Source: Isosphaera sp. (GTDB lineage Bacteria > Planctomycetota > Planctomycetia > Gemmatales > Gemmataceae). From it: a DNA stretch of 64,000 nucleotides. This document shows, one piece after another, positions 1 to 8,597 of this stretch (position 1 is the first letter of the stretch; the number at the start of each line of letters is the position of its first letter). A program made the position numbers and the translations under genes. The stretch spans positions 1-64,000 of the forward strand of contig PNKH01000024.1 of assembly GCA_013822345.1 (NCBI GenBank), given 5' to 3'. The notes under the pieces are model-generated. The model ran no database searches and was not told the DNA's origin. It saw nothing but the letters and a program-made list of their open reading frames with translations.

Positions 1-2249
1 GGCAGGAGGTGAAGCCGGCGGTCAGCCTGCCGCTCACCCGGGTCGTCCTGTTCAACAGCGGCGTCGGGTACTTCAGCCGCAGCGGCGAGGTGACCGACGA
101 CGCCCGGGTCGACCTCTCCTTCCAGGAGCAGGACATCAACGACCTGCTGAAGAGCATGGTCCTTGAGGACTTCGGCAAGGGCCGGATCGCCGCCGTCTCC
201 TACGACAGCCGCGAGCCGATCGCCCGCACCCTCGCCAGCTACGCCGTCAACCTCGACGGCAGCCCGACGTTCGCCGGGATCGTGTCGCAGCTGCGCGGCG
301 AAAAGGTCGAGGTGGTGACGACGCCCGGGGCGGCGAACCAGCCGGGCAAGCTGACCGGGACGATCGTTGGGGTGGAAACGCAGAAGGTGCCGGCCGGGCA
401 GACGACGGTCGACGCCCAGGTGCTGAACCTGTGGTGCGCCGAGGGGCTGCGGGCGGTGAAGCTCGCCGAGGTGCAGCAACTGCGGTTCTCCAACCCGCAC
501 GTCGAGGCCGAGTTCCGCCGGGCGCTCGACACCCTGGCCCTGTCCCACGACTCGCAGAAGAAGGCGGTCAGCCTGCACTTCGCCGGCGACGGCAAGCGGA
601 AGGTGCAGGTCGGGTACGTGATCGAGGCCCCGATCTGGAAGACGAGCTACCGCCTGGTGCTCGACGCCGACGGCAAGCAGAAGCCGCACCTGCAGGGGTG
701 GGCGCTGGTCGAGAACCCGACCGACGAGGACTGGGCCGGGGTGAAGATGGCCCTGGTCAGCGGGCGGCCGATCAGCTTCAAGATGGACCTGTACGACCCG
801 ATCTTCGTGCCGCGGCCGACGGTCGAGCCGGAGCTGTTCGCGTCGCTCCGCCCGGTCACCTACCGCGGCGACTTCGGCAAAGACGTTCCGATGGAGGTGA
901 ACAAGGCCGAGATCGCGAGCATCAAGAACCTAATGAAAGAGCAGGAAGGCCTCCGCGCTCGGACTCAGGCCGCGGGTGAGTTCCAGTTTGGGGCCTCGTT
1001 CAACACTGACGGTGGAGCCGTGACCCGCTCGCAGCAGGCCGCCCAGGACTCGGCCATCCTGGGTGGGGCGTTGGGAGGGGTCGCGGCCGAGAAGAGGCTG
1101 CGGGAACTCGCCGAGCAGTGGGGGTCGCTGCCGGCGGACCAGCGGGCACGGCTCAAGGCCGATGTCACCGGCGCCATCCCGGGGAAGTACAAGGACTCGG
1201 TCAACGAGTATTTCCGGTCGCTCGACCGGGTGCACGGGTACGCCCGGATCGAGACCGGCTCGGTGGCTGCGGCGGCGACCGGCGGGGCCCTCGGCGACCA
1301 CTTCCAGTACACGATCGACCACCCGGTGACGCTCGGGCGGCAGAAGAGCGCGATGCTGCCGATCGCCGGGAAGGACATCGAGGGGCAGAAGGTCAGCATC
1401 TACAACCCGGCCGTCCAGCGGACCCACCCGCTCCTGGGCCTGAAGTTCAAGAACACCTCCGGCGCCCACCTGAACCAGGGCCCGGTCACCGTGTTCGAGG
1501 GCAGCGTGTATGCGGGTGACACCCGCGTGCTCGACGTGCAGCCGAACGAAGAACGCCTGGTCAGCTACGCCATCGACCTCGGGACCGAGGTCGACCCGCA
1601 GACCGGCCCCGGCACGCAGAAGATCACCAGCGTGAAGGCGGTCAAGGGGATCGTCACGACGAAGACGCTGGTGACCGAGGAGAAGAAGTACAAGGTCGTC
1701 AACCGGTCGCAGACCGACCGGACGCTCCTGATCGAGCACCCGAACCGCACGAGCCAACAGTTCAAGCTGGTCGACACCGAGAAGCCGGCGGAGGAGACGC
1801 CCGAGTTCCTCCGGTTCCAGACCCCGGTCAAGGCCGGGGAGACGAAGACGTTCACCGTCAAGGAGGAGAAGGAGCTGGCCGCGTCGGTCGCGCTGACGAA
1901 CAACGCCGACGACATGGTCCGGTACTTCGTCAGCCTGGCCGAGGCGAGCCCAGGGCTGAAGGCGAAGCTACAGGACGCGCTGCGGATCAAGGCGGACTGG
2001 GACGCCACCCGCCGCGACCTGGCCCAGGTGCAGGCGGACCTGAGCCGGCTGACCGCCGACCAGGACCGGATCCGGAAGAACCTGCGGGAGACCCCGAAGG
2101 AGGCGGAGGTGTACGCCACCTACCTGAAGAAGCTGTCCGACCAGGAGAAGGAGATCGACGGGCTGACCGCCCGGCAGAAGGGGCTGATGGACGACGAGTT
2201 CAAGGCCCGGAAGAAGTACGAGGACTACCTGGCCAACCTCTCCGACTGA
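1..2249 (+). CDS. DUF4139 domain-containing protein (5' end probably outside window)
   Basis: The frame is open to the left edge. The first start in view is a GTG at position 9 whose only Shine-Dalgarno-like bases touch it, so the true start, perhaps with a signal peptide, is probably upstream. The hallmark of DUF4139 is visible: VENPTDEDWAGVK followed by LVSGRPISF at about residues 235-262 counted from position 9. An N-terminal stretch LTRVVLFNSGVGYF is also typical of planctomycete members. The last 80 or so residues are charged and heptad-like (repeated LSRLTADQ, EKEIDGL), suggesting a coiled coil. The biochemical role of the family is not known. The stop codon touches a large palindrome that may end transcription. 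Confidence 0.85.
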   Translation, partial: QEVKPAVSLPLTRVVLFNSGVGYFSRSGEVTDDARVDLSFQEQDINDLLKSMVLEDFGKGRIAAVSYDSREPIARTLASYAVNLDGSPTFAGIVSQLRGEKVEVVTTPGAANQPGKLTGTIVGVETQKVPAGQTTVDAQVLNLWCAEGLRAVKLAEVQQLRFSNPHVEAEFRRALDTLALSHDSQKKAVSLHFAGDGKRKVQVGYVIEAPIWKTSYRLVLDADGKQKPHLQGWALVENPTDEDWAGVKMALVSGRPISFKMDLYDPIFVPRPTVEPELFASLRPVTYRGDFGKDVPMEVNKAEIASIKNLMKEQEGLRARTQAAGEFQFGASFNTDGGAVTRSQQAAQDSAILGGALGGVAAEKRLRELAEQWGSLPADQRARLKADVTGAIPGKYKDSVNEYFRSLDRVHGYARIETGSVAAAATGGALGDHFQYTIDHPVTLGRQKSAMLPIAGKDIEGQKVSIYNPAVQRTHPLLGLKFKNTSGAHLNQGPVTVFEGSVYAGDTRVLDVQPNEERLVSYAIDLGTEVDPQTGPGTQKITSVKAVKGIVTTKTLVTEEKKYKVVNRSQTDRTLLIEHPNRTSQQFKLVDTEKPAEETPEFLRFQTPVKAGETKTFTVKEEKELAASVALTNNADDMVRYFVSLAEASPGLKAKLQDALRIKADWDATRRDLAQVQADLSRLTADQDRIRKNLRETPKEAEVYATYLKKLSDQEKEIDGLTARQKGLMDDEFKARKKYEDYLANLSD

Positions 2250-2368
2250 GAGACCGTTCCGGAAGGGGCGGGAGGGCGAGGCTCCGGCCGAGCCGCCGGC
2301 CTTCTCCGGGCCGCCGACCTCCGGCTCGGCGGGAGCCTCGCCCTCCCACCCCTTCCGGAACGGTCTCT
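2249..2368. repeat. Long near-perfect intergenic palindrome
   Basis: The left arm, starting AGAGACCGTTCCGGAAGGGG, is matched by its reverse complement ending at 2368. The pairing continues through GGGCGAGGCTC and into GCCGAGCCG with only two or so mismatches over more than 50 bases, leaving a short central loop. It overlaps the last base of the upstream stop codon. It shares the core GGGAGGGCGAGG with the palindrome at 3002-3051, so the two belong to one repeat family. It could act as a terminator, although it has no U-tract. Confidence 0.85.
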
Positions 2369-2431
2369 GACACGACCCCGCGGCCCGGGTGGCACGGGTC
2401 TCCCGACCCGTGCCACCCGCGGCTGGTCGGG

Positions 2432-2809
2432 TCAGATCGCGTGCTGCTTGAGCAGGGCGTCGAACTCCGGGCAGGTCTTCTTCGCCGACTTCTTCAGGTC
2501 GATCAGGAACGCCTTCTCCATGTCGTCGACCTTCCCGTCCGCCAGGATGAACTTCTGCAGCCAGTTCGTCTCCTGGACGTCGATGTCCCCGTCCGCCAGG
2601 ATCGCCTTCTTCACCACCTCGAACACGAACGTGTGGAACTTCGCCACCGCCTTCGGGGCGCTGTTCCGCAGGTCCACCAGGAACTCCGCCTCGCTCTTGT
2701 TGATCACCCCGTCGGCCAGGAACTCCTTCTTGATCAGCTCCGCCTCCTTCTCCTCGATGTACCCGTCGGCCAGGATCAGGGCCTTGGACAGCCGCTTCCA
2801 GTCCGCCAT
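2432..2809 (-). CDS. TerB-like small acidic repeat protein
   Basis: This 125-residue protein is built of four copies of a unit of about 27 residues, each containing ADG followed by two hydrophobic or acidic residues and a helix: LADGYIEEKEAEL, LADGVINKSEAEF, LADGDIDVQETNW and LADGKVDDMEKAF. The pattern resembles TerB-like helical domains, where the acidic loop can bind metal; that function is inferred. No signal peptide is seen, so it is probably cytoplasmic. The ATG is preceded by GAGGAGACC, a good ribosome site. It stands alone between palindromes. Confidence 0.75.
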   Translation of the reverse strand: MADWKRLSKALILADGYIEEKEAELIKKEFLADGVINKSEAEFLVDLRNSAPKAVAKFHTFVFEVVKKAILADGDIDVQETNWLQKFILADGKVDDMEKAFLIDLKKSAKKTCPEFDALLKQHAI

Positions 2810-2923
2810 GGCGGTCTCCTCTCGGGTGTCGGGGGTCTCCCGGACACTCTACCACCGCCGCCCGCCGTTTCCACCCGCCGCGGCGCGAACCCGACCCCCG
2901 CCCCGGCCGTCCCTCCCCACACC

Positions 2924-2991
2924 GACGCCGGCCGACGGTCGGGCGGCCGCCTGCAAAGCGACCGCGGCGGGTTCGACTCCCGACGGCGCCT
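2924..2991 (+). pseudogene. Degenerate tRNA-Cys(GCA)-like sequence
   Basis: A 68-base stretch folds like a tRNA. The acceptor arms GACGCCG and CGGCGCC pair at six of seven positions. The anticodon loop is CTGCAAA (anticodon GCA, cysteine) between GCCGC and GCGAC with one mismatch. The T arm is GCGGG-TTCGACT-CCCGA with one mismatch, followed by discriminator T. Linker bases 8 and 9 before the D arm are missing, and each of three stems carries one mismatch. It may therefore be a decayed tRNA or an attachment-site remnant rather than a working gene. No CCA is encoded. Confidence 0.4.
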
Positions 2992-3001
2992 CTGACAACA
3001 C

Positions 3002-3051
3002 GGGAGGGCGAGGCCCCCGCCGAGCCGGCTCGGCGGGGGCCTCGCCCTCCC
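3002..3051. repeat. Perfect loopless palindrome, GAGGC family
   Basis: Two perfect 25-base arms (GGGAGGGCGAGGCCCCCGCC and onward) meet without a loop. The core is shared with the larger palindrome at 2249-2368. It sits 13 bases beyond the stop codon of the EF-hand gene on the minus strand and could form a terminator hairpin for it. Confidence 0.85.
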
Positions 3052-3064
3052 CTTCGTCGCGTCA

Positions 3065-4849
3065 CTACTTCTCGCCGGCCGGGCGGGTCTTCTTGTCGTA
3101 CTCCTCCGCCTCGGCCAGGCTGATCAGGGCGTCCCCGTCCGCGTCGACCGCGTCGAACTCGGCCTTACTCCCCAGGAACTCGGACCGGGACACGTCCCCG
3201 TCCGCGTTCCGGTCCATCCGCCGGAACCACACCGGCCCGGCCTGCGGCACCCGCACCTGGTTCGGGTTCTGCACGTACCGCGGGTCGACCTGCTGGGCCG
3301 CGTAGAACCGCTCCTGCGGCCGGGTCAGCCGGAGCGACACGACCGGCAGGATCGCCGCCCGGGTCACCACCTCCCCGCCGCCCGGCTCCAGGGCGACCAG
3401 CCGGTCCCACGCCGTCCGCAACTCCCGCACCCCGAGCTTCCCGTCCCGGTTCTCGTCCAGCAACTGGAACAGGGTCGGGGTCTGGACCGCCGGGGCGACC
3501 GCCAGGGCGAGCGGCCGGAACGTCTCCTGCAGGTCGAGGTACGCGTCCAGCTCGGCCGCCGTCAGCTTCCCGTCCGCGTCCGCGTCGGCCGGGTCGAACA
3601 GCAGCCGGAGGGCCTGGTACTGGACCGCGTTCGCCCCGGTCAGGTCCTTCTCGACGACGTGCCCCTTCCCCCCCGCCGCCTGGTTGAACAGCCCCCGGAA
3701 CTGGTTCCGCAGCGGCGGCGGCTGGTACGCCTGAACAGGGGCGACGGCCCAGAACTCGACCGGCTGCCGGCCAGTCCGGACGACCACCCGGCCGGGGTCC
3801 ACCCGCCGCAGGCCGAACCCGCGGGCGGCCACGTCCTCCCGGTCGGTCGTGACCTCGGCCCGGCAGTCGGCCGCGGTCGGCCCGAGGGAGATGGTCACCT
3901 CCAGGTCCGGCGGGCCGGTCCGCCACGCGTCCAACTCCTCCCCGTCGAGCTTCCCGTTCCCGTCCCGGTCGAGGCGGGCGAACGTCCCGTCGTCGAACCC
4001 GGCCTCGGCCCGGGTCAGGTCGAAGTCCTTGTCCGCGTCGTACCGCTGGATCACCTGTTGGGTGAGCGTGCCGGGGACCCGCCCCGGCTCGTAGGTGAAC
4101 ACCGTCCGGGCGGCGAGCCCGCGGGCCGGCGGCGGCGGCACCCCTCCCACCTCGACCTGGACCGGGCGGCGGACGCCCCGCGGGTCGAACGGGTTCGGCA
4201 CCAACTCGGCCTGGCTCAGGCACTCGTCCTCGTCCGCGTCCCGGGTCGCCAGCAGCCCCTCGACCGCCCTCACCTCGGCCTTGGTCAGGTTCCCGTCCCC
4301 GTCCGCGTCCATCAGCTTGAACAGCGCCTCGGTCGCGGCCGCCCCGGCCGGATTCTCGTCCTGGGCCGGGAACCGGCCGAGCAGCGCCGCGGCCGACATC
4401 CGGTAGTACGCGCCGTACTCGGCGAAGTCGACCCGCCCGTCCCGGTCGGCGTCGAGCCGGTCGACCGACGGCCGGTCGGACGGGGTCGGCTGGTAGTACC
4501 CGTTCTGGAGGAGGAGCCGCAGGCCGGTGTCGGAGAACGCGTTCCCGACCTCGGTCGGGCCGAGGAACCCGTCCCGGTCGCGGTCGAAGTGGGCGAACGC
4601 GGCCCGGAGCCGGTCCCGCCACGCCTCGCCCAGGGTCTTGTCCCCGACCCGCACCGTCAGCCGGACGCGGACCGGGCGGTGCGGGGCGAGGACGACGACC
4701 TCCTGCGCGTCGGGGACGAGCGGGACGTACCCGGCCCGCGGGGCGGGGGCGGCGGCCGGGGCCGCCGGCCGCGGGACCGGGGCGACATCGGCGGCGGCGA
4801 CCGCGCCGGCCAGGGCGAGGAGCGCCAGGGGTGCGAATGCGCGGTTCAC
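3065..4849 (-). CDS. Secreted multi-EF-hand protein
   Basis: This protein of 594 residues carries about ten calcium-loop motifs. Examples are DRDRDGFLG, DADRDGRVDF, DADGDGNLTKAE, DADKDFDLTRAE, DRDGNGKLDGEE, DADADGKLTAAE, DENRDGKLG and DRNADGDVSRSE. The N-terminus (GTG start, then NRAFAPLALLALAGAVAAA) is a signal peptide, so it is exported and probably binds calcium. The GTG is chosen because it overlaps the upstream DUF1501 stop as GTGA, implying translational coupling. Planctomycetes often encode EF-hand proteins beside DUF1501/DUF1549 pairs; the joint role is unknown. The much longer open frame upstream is only an overlap with the DUF1501 gene. Confidence 0.85.
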   Translation of the reverse strand: MNRAFAPLALLALAGAVAAADVAPVPRPAAPAAAPAPRAGYVPLVPDAQEVVVLAPHRPVRVRLTVRVGDKTLGEAWRDRLRAAFAHFDRDRDGFLGPTEVGNAFSDTGLRLLLQNGYYQPTPSDRPSVDRLDADRDGRVDFAEYGAYYRMSAAALLGRFPAQDENPAGAAATEALFKLMDADGDGNLTKAEVRAVEGLLATRDADEDECLSQAELVPNPFDPRGVRRPVQVEVGGVPPPPARGLAARTVFTYEPGRVPGTLTQQVIQRYDADKDFDLTRAEAGFDDGTFARLDRDGNGKLDGEELDAWRTGPPDLEVTISLGPTAADCRAEVTTDREDVAARGFGLRRVDPGRVVVRTGRQPVEFWAVAPVQAYQPPPLRNQFRGLFNQAAGGKGHVVEKDLTGANAVQYQALRLLFDPADADADGKLTAAELDAYLDLQETFRPLALAVAPAVQTPTLFQLLDENRDGKLGVRELRTAWDRLVALEPGGGEVVTRAAILPVVSLRLTRPQERFYAAQQVDPRYVQNPNQVRVPQAGPVWFRRMDRNADGDVSRSEFLGSKAEFDAVDADGDALISLAEAEEYDKKTRPAGEK

Positions 4850-6171
4850 GCCACCACCTCCGTCACCGGGTCGCACGGCTTGTCCACGATCCGGATCGGC
4901 CGGCCGACGTTCGACGGGTTCGTCTTCTCGTAGTCGATCCCGAGGGCCAGGCACAGCGTCGCCAGCATGTCCCGGGTGGCGGTCGGCCGCTCCTCGACCG
5001 TGGTCCCGTCCTTGCTCGTCTTCCCGACCGCCTGCCCGCCCTTGATCCCGCCGCCGGCCAGCACCGTGCTCCAGGCGTTCGGGTAGTGGTCCCGGCCGCG
5101 GCCCTGGTTGATCTTCGGGGTGCGGCCGAACTCGCCCATCCAGACGACGGTGGTGGTGTCGAGCAGGCCACGGTCCTTCAGGTCGTCCATCAGGGCGCCC
5201 CAGGCGGCGTCCAGGGTGCCGCACAGGTTCTTCACCAGCTCGAAGTTGTTCCCGTGGGTGTCCCAGTTGCCGAGCGTCACCTCGACGAACGGCACCCCCT
5301 TCTCGACCAGCCGGCGGGCCAGCAGGCACCCCTGGCCGAACAGGTTGCGGCCGTACTTGTCCCGGGTCTCGGCCTTCTCGGTGGTCAGGTCGAACACCTT
5401 CCCGCCCTCGGACTTCATCAGCCGGACGGCCCGGTCGTAGGCGGCGGCGTGGCTCCTGGCGACCGGCCCGGGGCGGCCGGCGGCGAAGTCCTCCTGCATC
5501 CCGCGGAGCAGGTCGAGCCGCGCGGCGGCGGTCGCCTCGTCGATCGCCCTCGGCCGCTCCAGGTCGGCGACCTTGAGGGCGTCGTCGATCCCGTTCCCGT
5601 TCGGGTTGTTGAAGTTCTGGTTCTCGCCGACGACGAGCGGGGCGTGGACCGGGCCGAGGAACCCGGGGCCGAACGCCTCCTGGGAGAAGAACCGCTGCGG
5701 GGCGATGCTGATGAAGTTCGGCAACTCGGCCGCCGGGTCGCCGAGCTCCTTCGACACCAGCGCCCCGACGCTCGGGTACTGGATGCCGGCGGCCCCGGGG
5801 AGCTGGCCGGTCCGCATCAGGTAGGTGCCGCGGCCGTGGTCGCCCTCCTTGGTGGACATGCCGCGGAGGACGGCGAGGCGGTCGCCGTGCCTGGCGATCT
5901 TCGGCAGGTGCTCGCCGATCATCAGCCCGGGGGCGGCCTCGATCTCCTTGTACGGCCCGCCGTTCTCGTGCCCGACCTTCAGGTCCCACAGGTCGATGGT
6001 GCTCGGCCCGCCGTTCATCCACAGCAGGACGCACGACCGCTTCGGCTTCTTCTTCGCGTCCTCGGCGGCGGCCGCCAGCCGGCCCATCCAGCCGGACATC
6101 GACACGGCCGTGCTGACCGCCCCGACGCGGAGCAGTTGCCGGCGCGACAGCAGGGAATCGAGCGAAGGCAT
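4846..6171 (-). CDS. DUF1501 domain-containing protein, Tat-exported
   Basis: This protein of 441 residues has a twin-arginine signal at its N-terminus (LLSRRQLLRVGAVSTAVSM), so it is probably exported folded. The DUF1501 signature LLWMNGGPSTIDLWDLK follows directly. Later motifs FGRTPKINQGRGRDHYP and GNWDTHGNNF are also typical. The family is related to alkaline-phosphatase and sulfatase folds, and its reaction is not established. The ATG at 6171 is chosen because the longer frame adds low-complexity residues from a palindrome. The stop overlaps the EF-hand gene start. The partner DUF1549/DUF1553 gene lies upstream on the same strand beyond the palindrome. Confidence 0.9.
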   Translation of the reverse strand: MPSLDSLLSRRQLLRVGAVSTAVSMSGWMGRLAAAAEDAKKKPKRSCVLLWMNGGPSTIDLWDLKVGHENGGPYKEIEAAPGLMIGEHLPKIARHGDRLAVLRGMSTKEGDHGRGTYLMRTGQLPGAAGIQYPSVGALVSKELGDPAAELPNFISIAPQRFFSQEAFGPGFLGPVHAPLVVGENQNFNNPNGNGIDDALKVADLERPRAIDEATAAARLDLLRGMQEDFAAGRPGPVARSHAAAYDRAVRLMKSEGGKVFDLTTEKAETRDKYGRNLFGQGCLLARRLVEKGVPFVEVTLGNWDTHGNNFELVKNLCGTLDAAWGALMDDLKDRGLLDTTTVVWMGEFGRTPKINQGRGRDHYPNAWSTVLAGGGIKGGQAVGKTSKDGTTVEERPTATRDMLATLCLALGIDYEKTNPSNVGRPIRIVDKPCDPVTEVVA

Positions 6172-6214
6172 GGGAAGCTCCGTGCGGAACGTGATGGGGG
6201 AGTGGTTCGGGCCT

Positions 6215-6319
6215 GGTAGGGTGGGCCGAGGTCCGCTTCGGACCGAGTCCCACCGTCTTCCCACCCGGAAACCGGGCGGTGGGACTCGCCGGCGAAACGC
6301 CGGCTCGGCCCACCCTACC
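6215..6319. repeat. Nested palindrome between DUF1501 and DUF1549 genes
   Basis: The outer arms GGTAGGGTGGGCCGAG and CTCGGCCCACCCTACC are perfect. Inside lie a second pair (AGTCCCACCG and CGGTGGGACT) and a small hairpin CCGGCGAAACGCCGG. The element lies in the 161-base gap of a same-strand gene pair, upstream of the DUF1501 start. It may attenuate or process the transcript, or may only be a repeat. Confidence 0.8.
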
Positions 6320-6332
6320 CGCTACCCGCGGT

Positions 6333-7976
6333 TCAGTGGTTGAACAGGAACTCCGGGCTGTTCAGCAGCACCCAGAACACGTCGGCGAGGGCCTTCTTCT
6401 TGTCCCCGGTCGCCCCGCCGCGGTCGACGTAGCTGGCGAACACCTCAAGCTCCTCCGGGGCCGGCCCGCGGGCGAACGCGGCGAGGAACAGGGCGCTCAC
6501 CCGCTGCTCGGTCGACCACCCGGGCACGTCGGCGATCGCCCCGAGCACCTCCCCCTTCTCGATGCTCGTCACGTCCGTGACGAACCGGCCGTTCATCAGC
6601 ATCAGGGCCTGGAGGATGGTGGTGCTCGCCTCGGTCACCCGCTCGTTCGTCGCGAACCGGGTCAGGAACTGGCTCCGCGGGTTGTCCGGCTGGGCGTTGA
6701 ACCCGAACCGGTAGTCCCGCATGTACCCCGGCTCCCGGTGCCCGGTGGCGGCGACCAGGGAGTCGAACAGTTGGGCCGGGGTCAGCCCCTTCAGGCTCAT
6801 CCGGGCGAACCGCCGCGGGTCGGCCTGGCTCGGGTGGGTCAGCTTGCTCGACAGCCCGTACGCCTTCGACCGGGTGATGCCGCGGATCAGCGCCCGGTTG
6901 TCGAACCCGGCGGCGGCGAACGCCCGGCCGAGGTCCTCGAGCAGCTGCGGGTGGCTCGGCGGGTTGTCCGCCCCCGGCTCGTCGACCGGGTCCTGGATGC
7001 CGAACCCGAAGAAGTGGGCCCACATCCGGTTCGCCATGTTCTTGGCGAAGAACGGGTTGTCCCGCCGGGTGAGCCAGTCGGCCAGCTCCTGCCGGGGGCT
7101 GCGGTCGGCGGTCCACTCCGGGCTGGTGCCGTCGAAGAACCGGGCCTCGACCGTCTTGTCCGTGTTCGGGATGCCGAGCGTGTTCTTGAGGCCGGGCCGC
7201 GGCGGGGCGGGCGGGCCGACGGCCCCGGGGCGGGGGGCGGTGGTCTCGTTCAGCTCGGCGAAGAACGCGGCGAACTCCCAGAACTGCTCCCGGGTGTACG
7301 GGGCGAACGGGTGGTCGTGGCACTGGGCGCACTCCAGCTTCACCCCGACGAACAGCCGGCTGGCGGCGCTGCCGAGGTTCTCCGCCCGGGCCTCGTTCGC
7401 CTGGTAGAACCCGACCAGGGTGGCGGCCTCCGGGTCGGTCGGGTCGGCCGGCTGGACGAACCGGAACTGCCGGTTCTGGGCGTTCACCGTGAACCGGATG
7501 GTCAGGATCCGGCGGACCACCTCGTCGGCCGGGGTGTTGTCCCGGAACCGGGTCCGGAGCCAGTTCTCGAACTGGAACCCGGCGTTGGCGAACTGGTTGG
7601 TCATGGTCTGCGGCAGCCACGCCGCCCGGGTGACGGCGGCGAGGTGCCCGGCGTACCCCGGGAGGGTCATCAGCCGGTCGACCAGGGCGGCCCGCTTGTT
7701 CGGGGACGGGTCGTCGAGGAACGCCCGGGTCTCGGCCACCTTCGGGGCCCGGCCGACCAGGTCGAGGTAGACCCGGCGGACGAACTCGGCGTCGCCGGCC
7801 GGGTCGGCCGGGCGGACCCCGCGGGCGGCCCAGTCGGCGGCGAGGTGGCGGTCGATGAGGGCGGCGATGGCGTCGGCCGGGTCGGCCTTCGGCTTGGGGG
7901 CGGGGGCCGGCTCGGCGGCCGTTGCGGGGGCGGCCAGGGCGGCCAGGGCGACGGCGGCCCGGATGAAGGCGGACAT
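6333..7976 (-). CDS. DUF1549 and DUF1553 domain-containing protein
   Basis: This protein of 547 residues has a signal peptide (MSAFIRAAVALAALAAPATA). An N-terminal DUF1549 domain follows, with FVRRVYLDLVGRAP and the strongly conserved CAQCHDHPFAPYTREQF. The C-terminal DUF1553 domain has ANRMWAHFFGFGIQDPVDE, NPPSHPQLLEDLG and LMLMNGRFV. In planctomycetes these proteins are large exported proteins paired with DUF1501, often linked to cytochrome-type domains; this copy is short and lacks a separate heme domain. CAQCH fits a c-type heme motif, so heme binding is possible but unproven. It heads the minus-strand cluster. Confidence 0.9.
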   Translation of the reverse strand: MSAFIRAAVALAALAAPATAAEPAPAPKPKADPADAIAALIDRHLAADWAARGVRPADPAGDAEFVRRVYLDLVGRAPKVAETRAFLDDPSPNKRAALVDRLMTLPGYAGHLAAVTRAAWLPQTMTNQFANAGFQFENWLRTRFRDNTPADEVVRRILTIRFTVNAQNRQFRFVQPADPTDPEAATLVGFYQANEARAENLGSAASRLFVGVKLECAQCHDHPFAPYTREQFWEFAAFFAELNETTAPRPGAVGPPAPPRPGLKNTLGIPNTDKTVEARFFDGTSPEWTADRSPRQELADWLTRRDNPFFAKNMANRMWAHFFGFGIQDPVDEPGADNPPSHPQLLEDLGRAFAAAGFDNRALIRGITRSKAYGLSSKLTHPSQADPRRFARMSLKGLTPAQLFDSLVAATGHREPGYMRDYRFGFNAQPDNPRSQFLTRFATNERVTEASTTILQALMLMNGRFVTDVTSIEKGEVLGAIADVPGWSTEQRVSALFLAAFARGPAPEELEVFASYVDRGGATGDKKKALADVFWVLLNSPEFLFNH

Positions 7977-8082
7977 GGTGCTCTCGCTCCCGTCGGGGGA
8001 CGGTCTGGCGGTCTGGAGAGGAAGACGGGCCGCTCACCCGATCCTAACGCGCCGATCTGTAACGGGCGACAACCACCCGTTT

Positions 8083-8125
8083 CGCCGCTCGCGGCGTTGC
8101 GCTCCTCGCAACGCCGCGAGCGGCG
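8083..8125. repeat. Palindrome of the CCGCTnGCGGCGTTGCG family, copy 1
   Basis: The arms CGCCGCTCGCGGCGTTGCG and CGCAACGCCGCGAGCGGCG are perfect around the loop CTCCT. Related hairpins occur at 12629-12670 and 42945-42991. It lies just beyond the end of the TIGR03067 gene. Confidence 0.85.
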
Positions 8126-8132
8126 GCACGGT

Positions 8133-8597
8133 TCAGTTCTTCTCCCGCTTCAGGGTGACGACCGCCACACCGGAGTCCTTCGGGGACTCGAACTTGACCG
8201 GCCGCCCCTTCCCCTCGACGAGGTGCAGGGCCATGACCAGCGTGTCCCCGTCGATCTTGTACACCGCCTCGTACAGCGTTCCCTTGCCGACGACCCCGGG
8301 CACGTCCGCCACGGCCTTGAGGTCGAGGCACTTCGGGTCGGTGGACGGGTCGAGGGCCGGGATCCCGAACACCTCCTGGTCGCCGAGCAGGACCTTGCGG
8401 CCCTTGAACGTGAGAAACACGTCGGCCCCGTCCCGCGTCACCTCCTCGTCCTTGTCGTTGACGACGAGCCGGACCGCCTTCCACTTCCCGTCGAGCTGCT
8501 TCAACTCCTTCTTCGCCGCCTCCGACAGTTCCTTCTCCTTGTCCTCGGCCGGGGCGGCCGGGACGGCCAGGCACAGTGCGGCGAGCGTGGCGAGCAT
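8133..8597 (-). CDS. TIGR03067 domain-containing secreted protein
   Basis: This protein of 154 residues starts with a signal peptide (MLATLAALCLAVPAAPAED). The core matches TIGR03067: an opening LDGKWKAVRLVVNDKD, a middle FKGRKVLL, then DPSTDPKCLDLKAV and a closing KFESPKDSGVAVVTLKRE. These small beta-rich proteins are expanded in planctomycetes and other large-genome bacteria, and no function is known. It is a single gene with its own start, divergent from the TPR peptidase gene. Confidence 0.88.
   Translation of the reverse strand: MLATLAALCLAVPAAPAEDKEKELSEAAKKELKQLDGKWKAVRLVVNDKDEEVTRDGADVFLTFKGRKVLLGDQEVFGIPALDPSTDPKCLDLKAVADVPGVVGKGTLYEAVYKIDGDTLVMALHLVEGKGRPVKFESPKDSGVAVVTLKREKN

Noticed and set aside
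4849-6313. Long continuation of the EF-hand frame upstream (to about 1080 residues)
   Set aside because: The extra translation is Arg/Pro-rich, lies over the DUF1501 gene in another frame, and the GTG with GTGA overlap and a signal peptide explains the true start.
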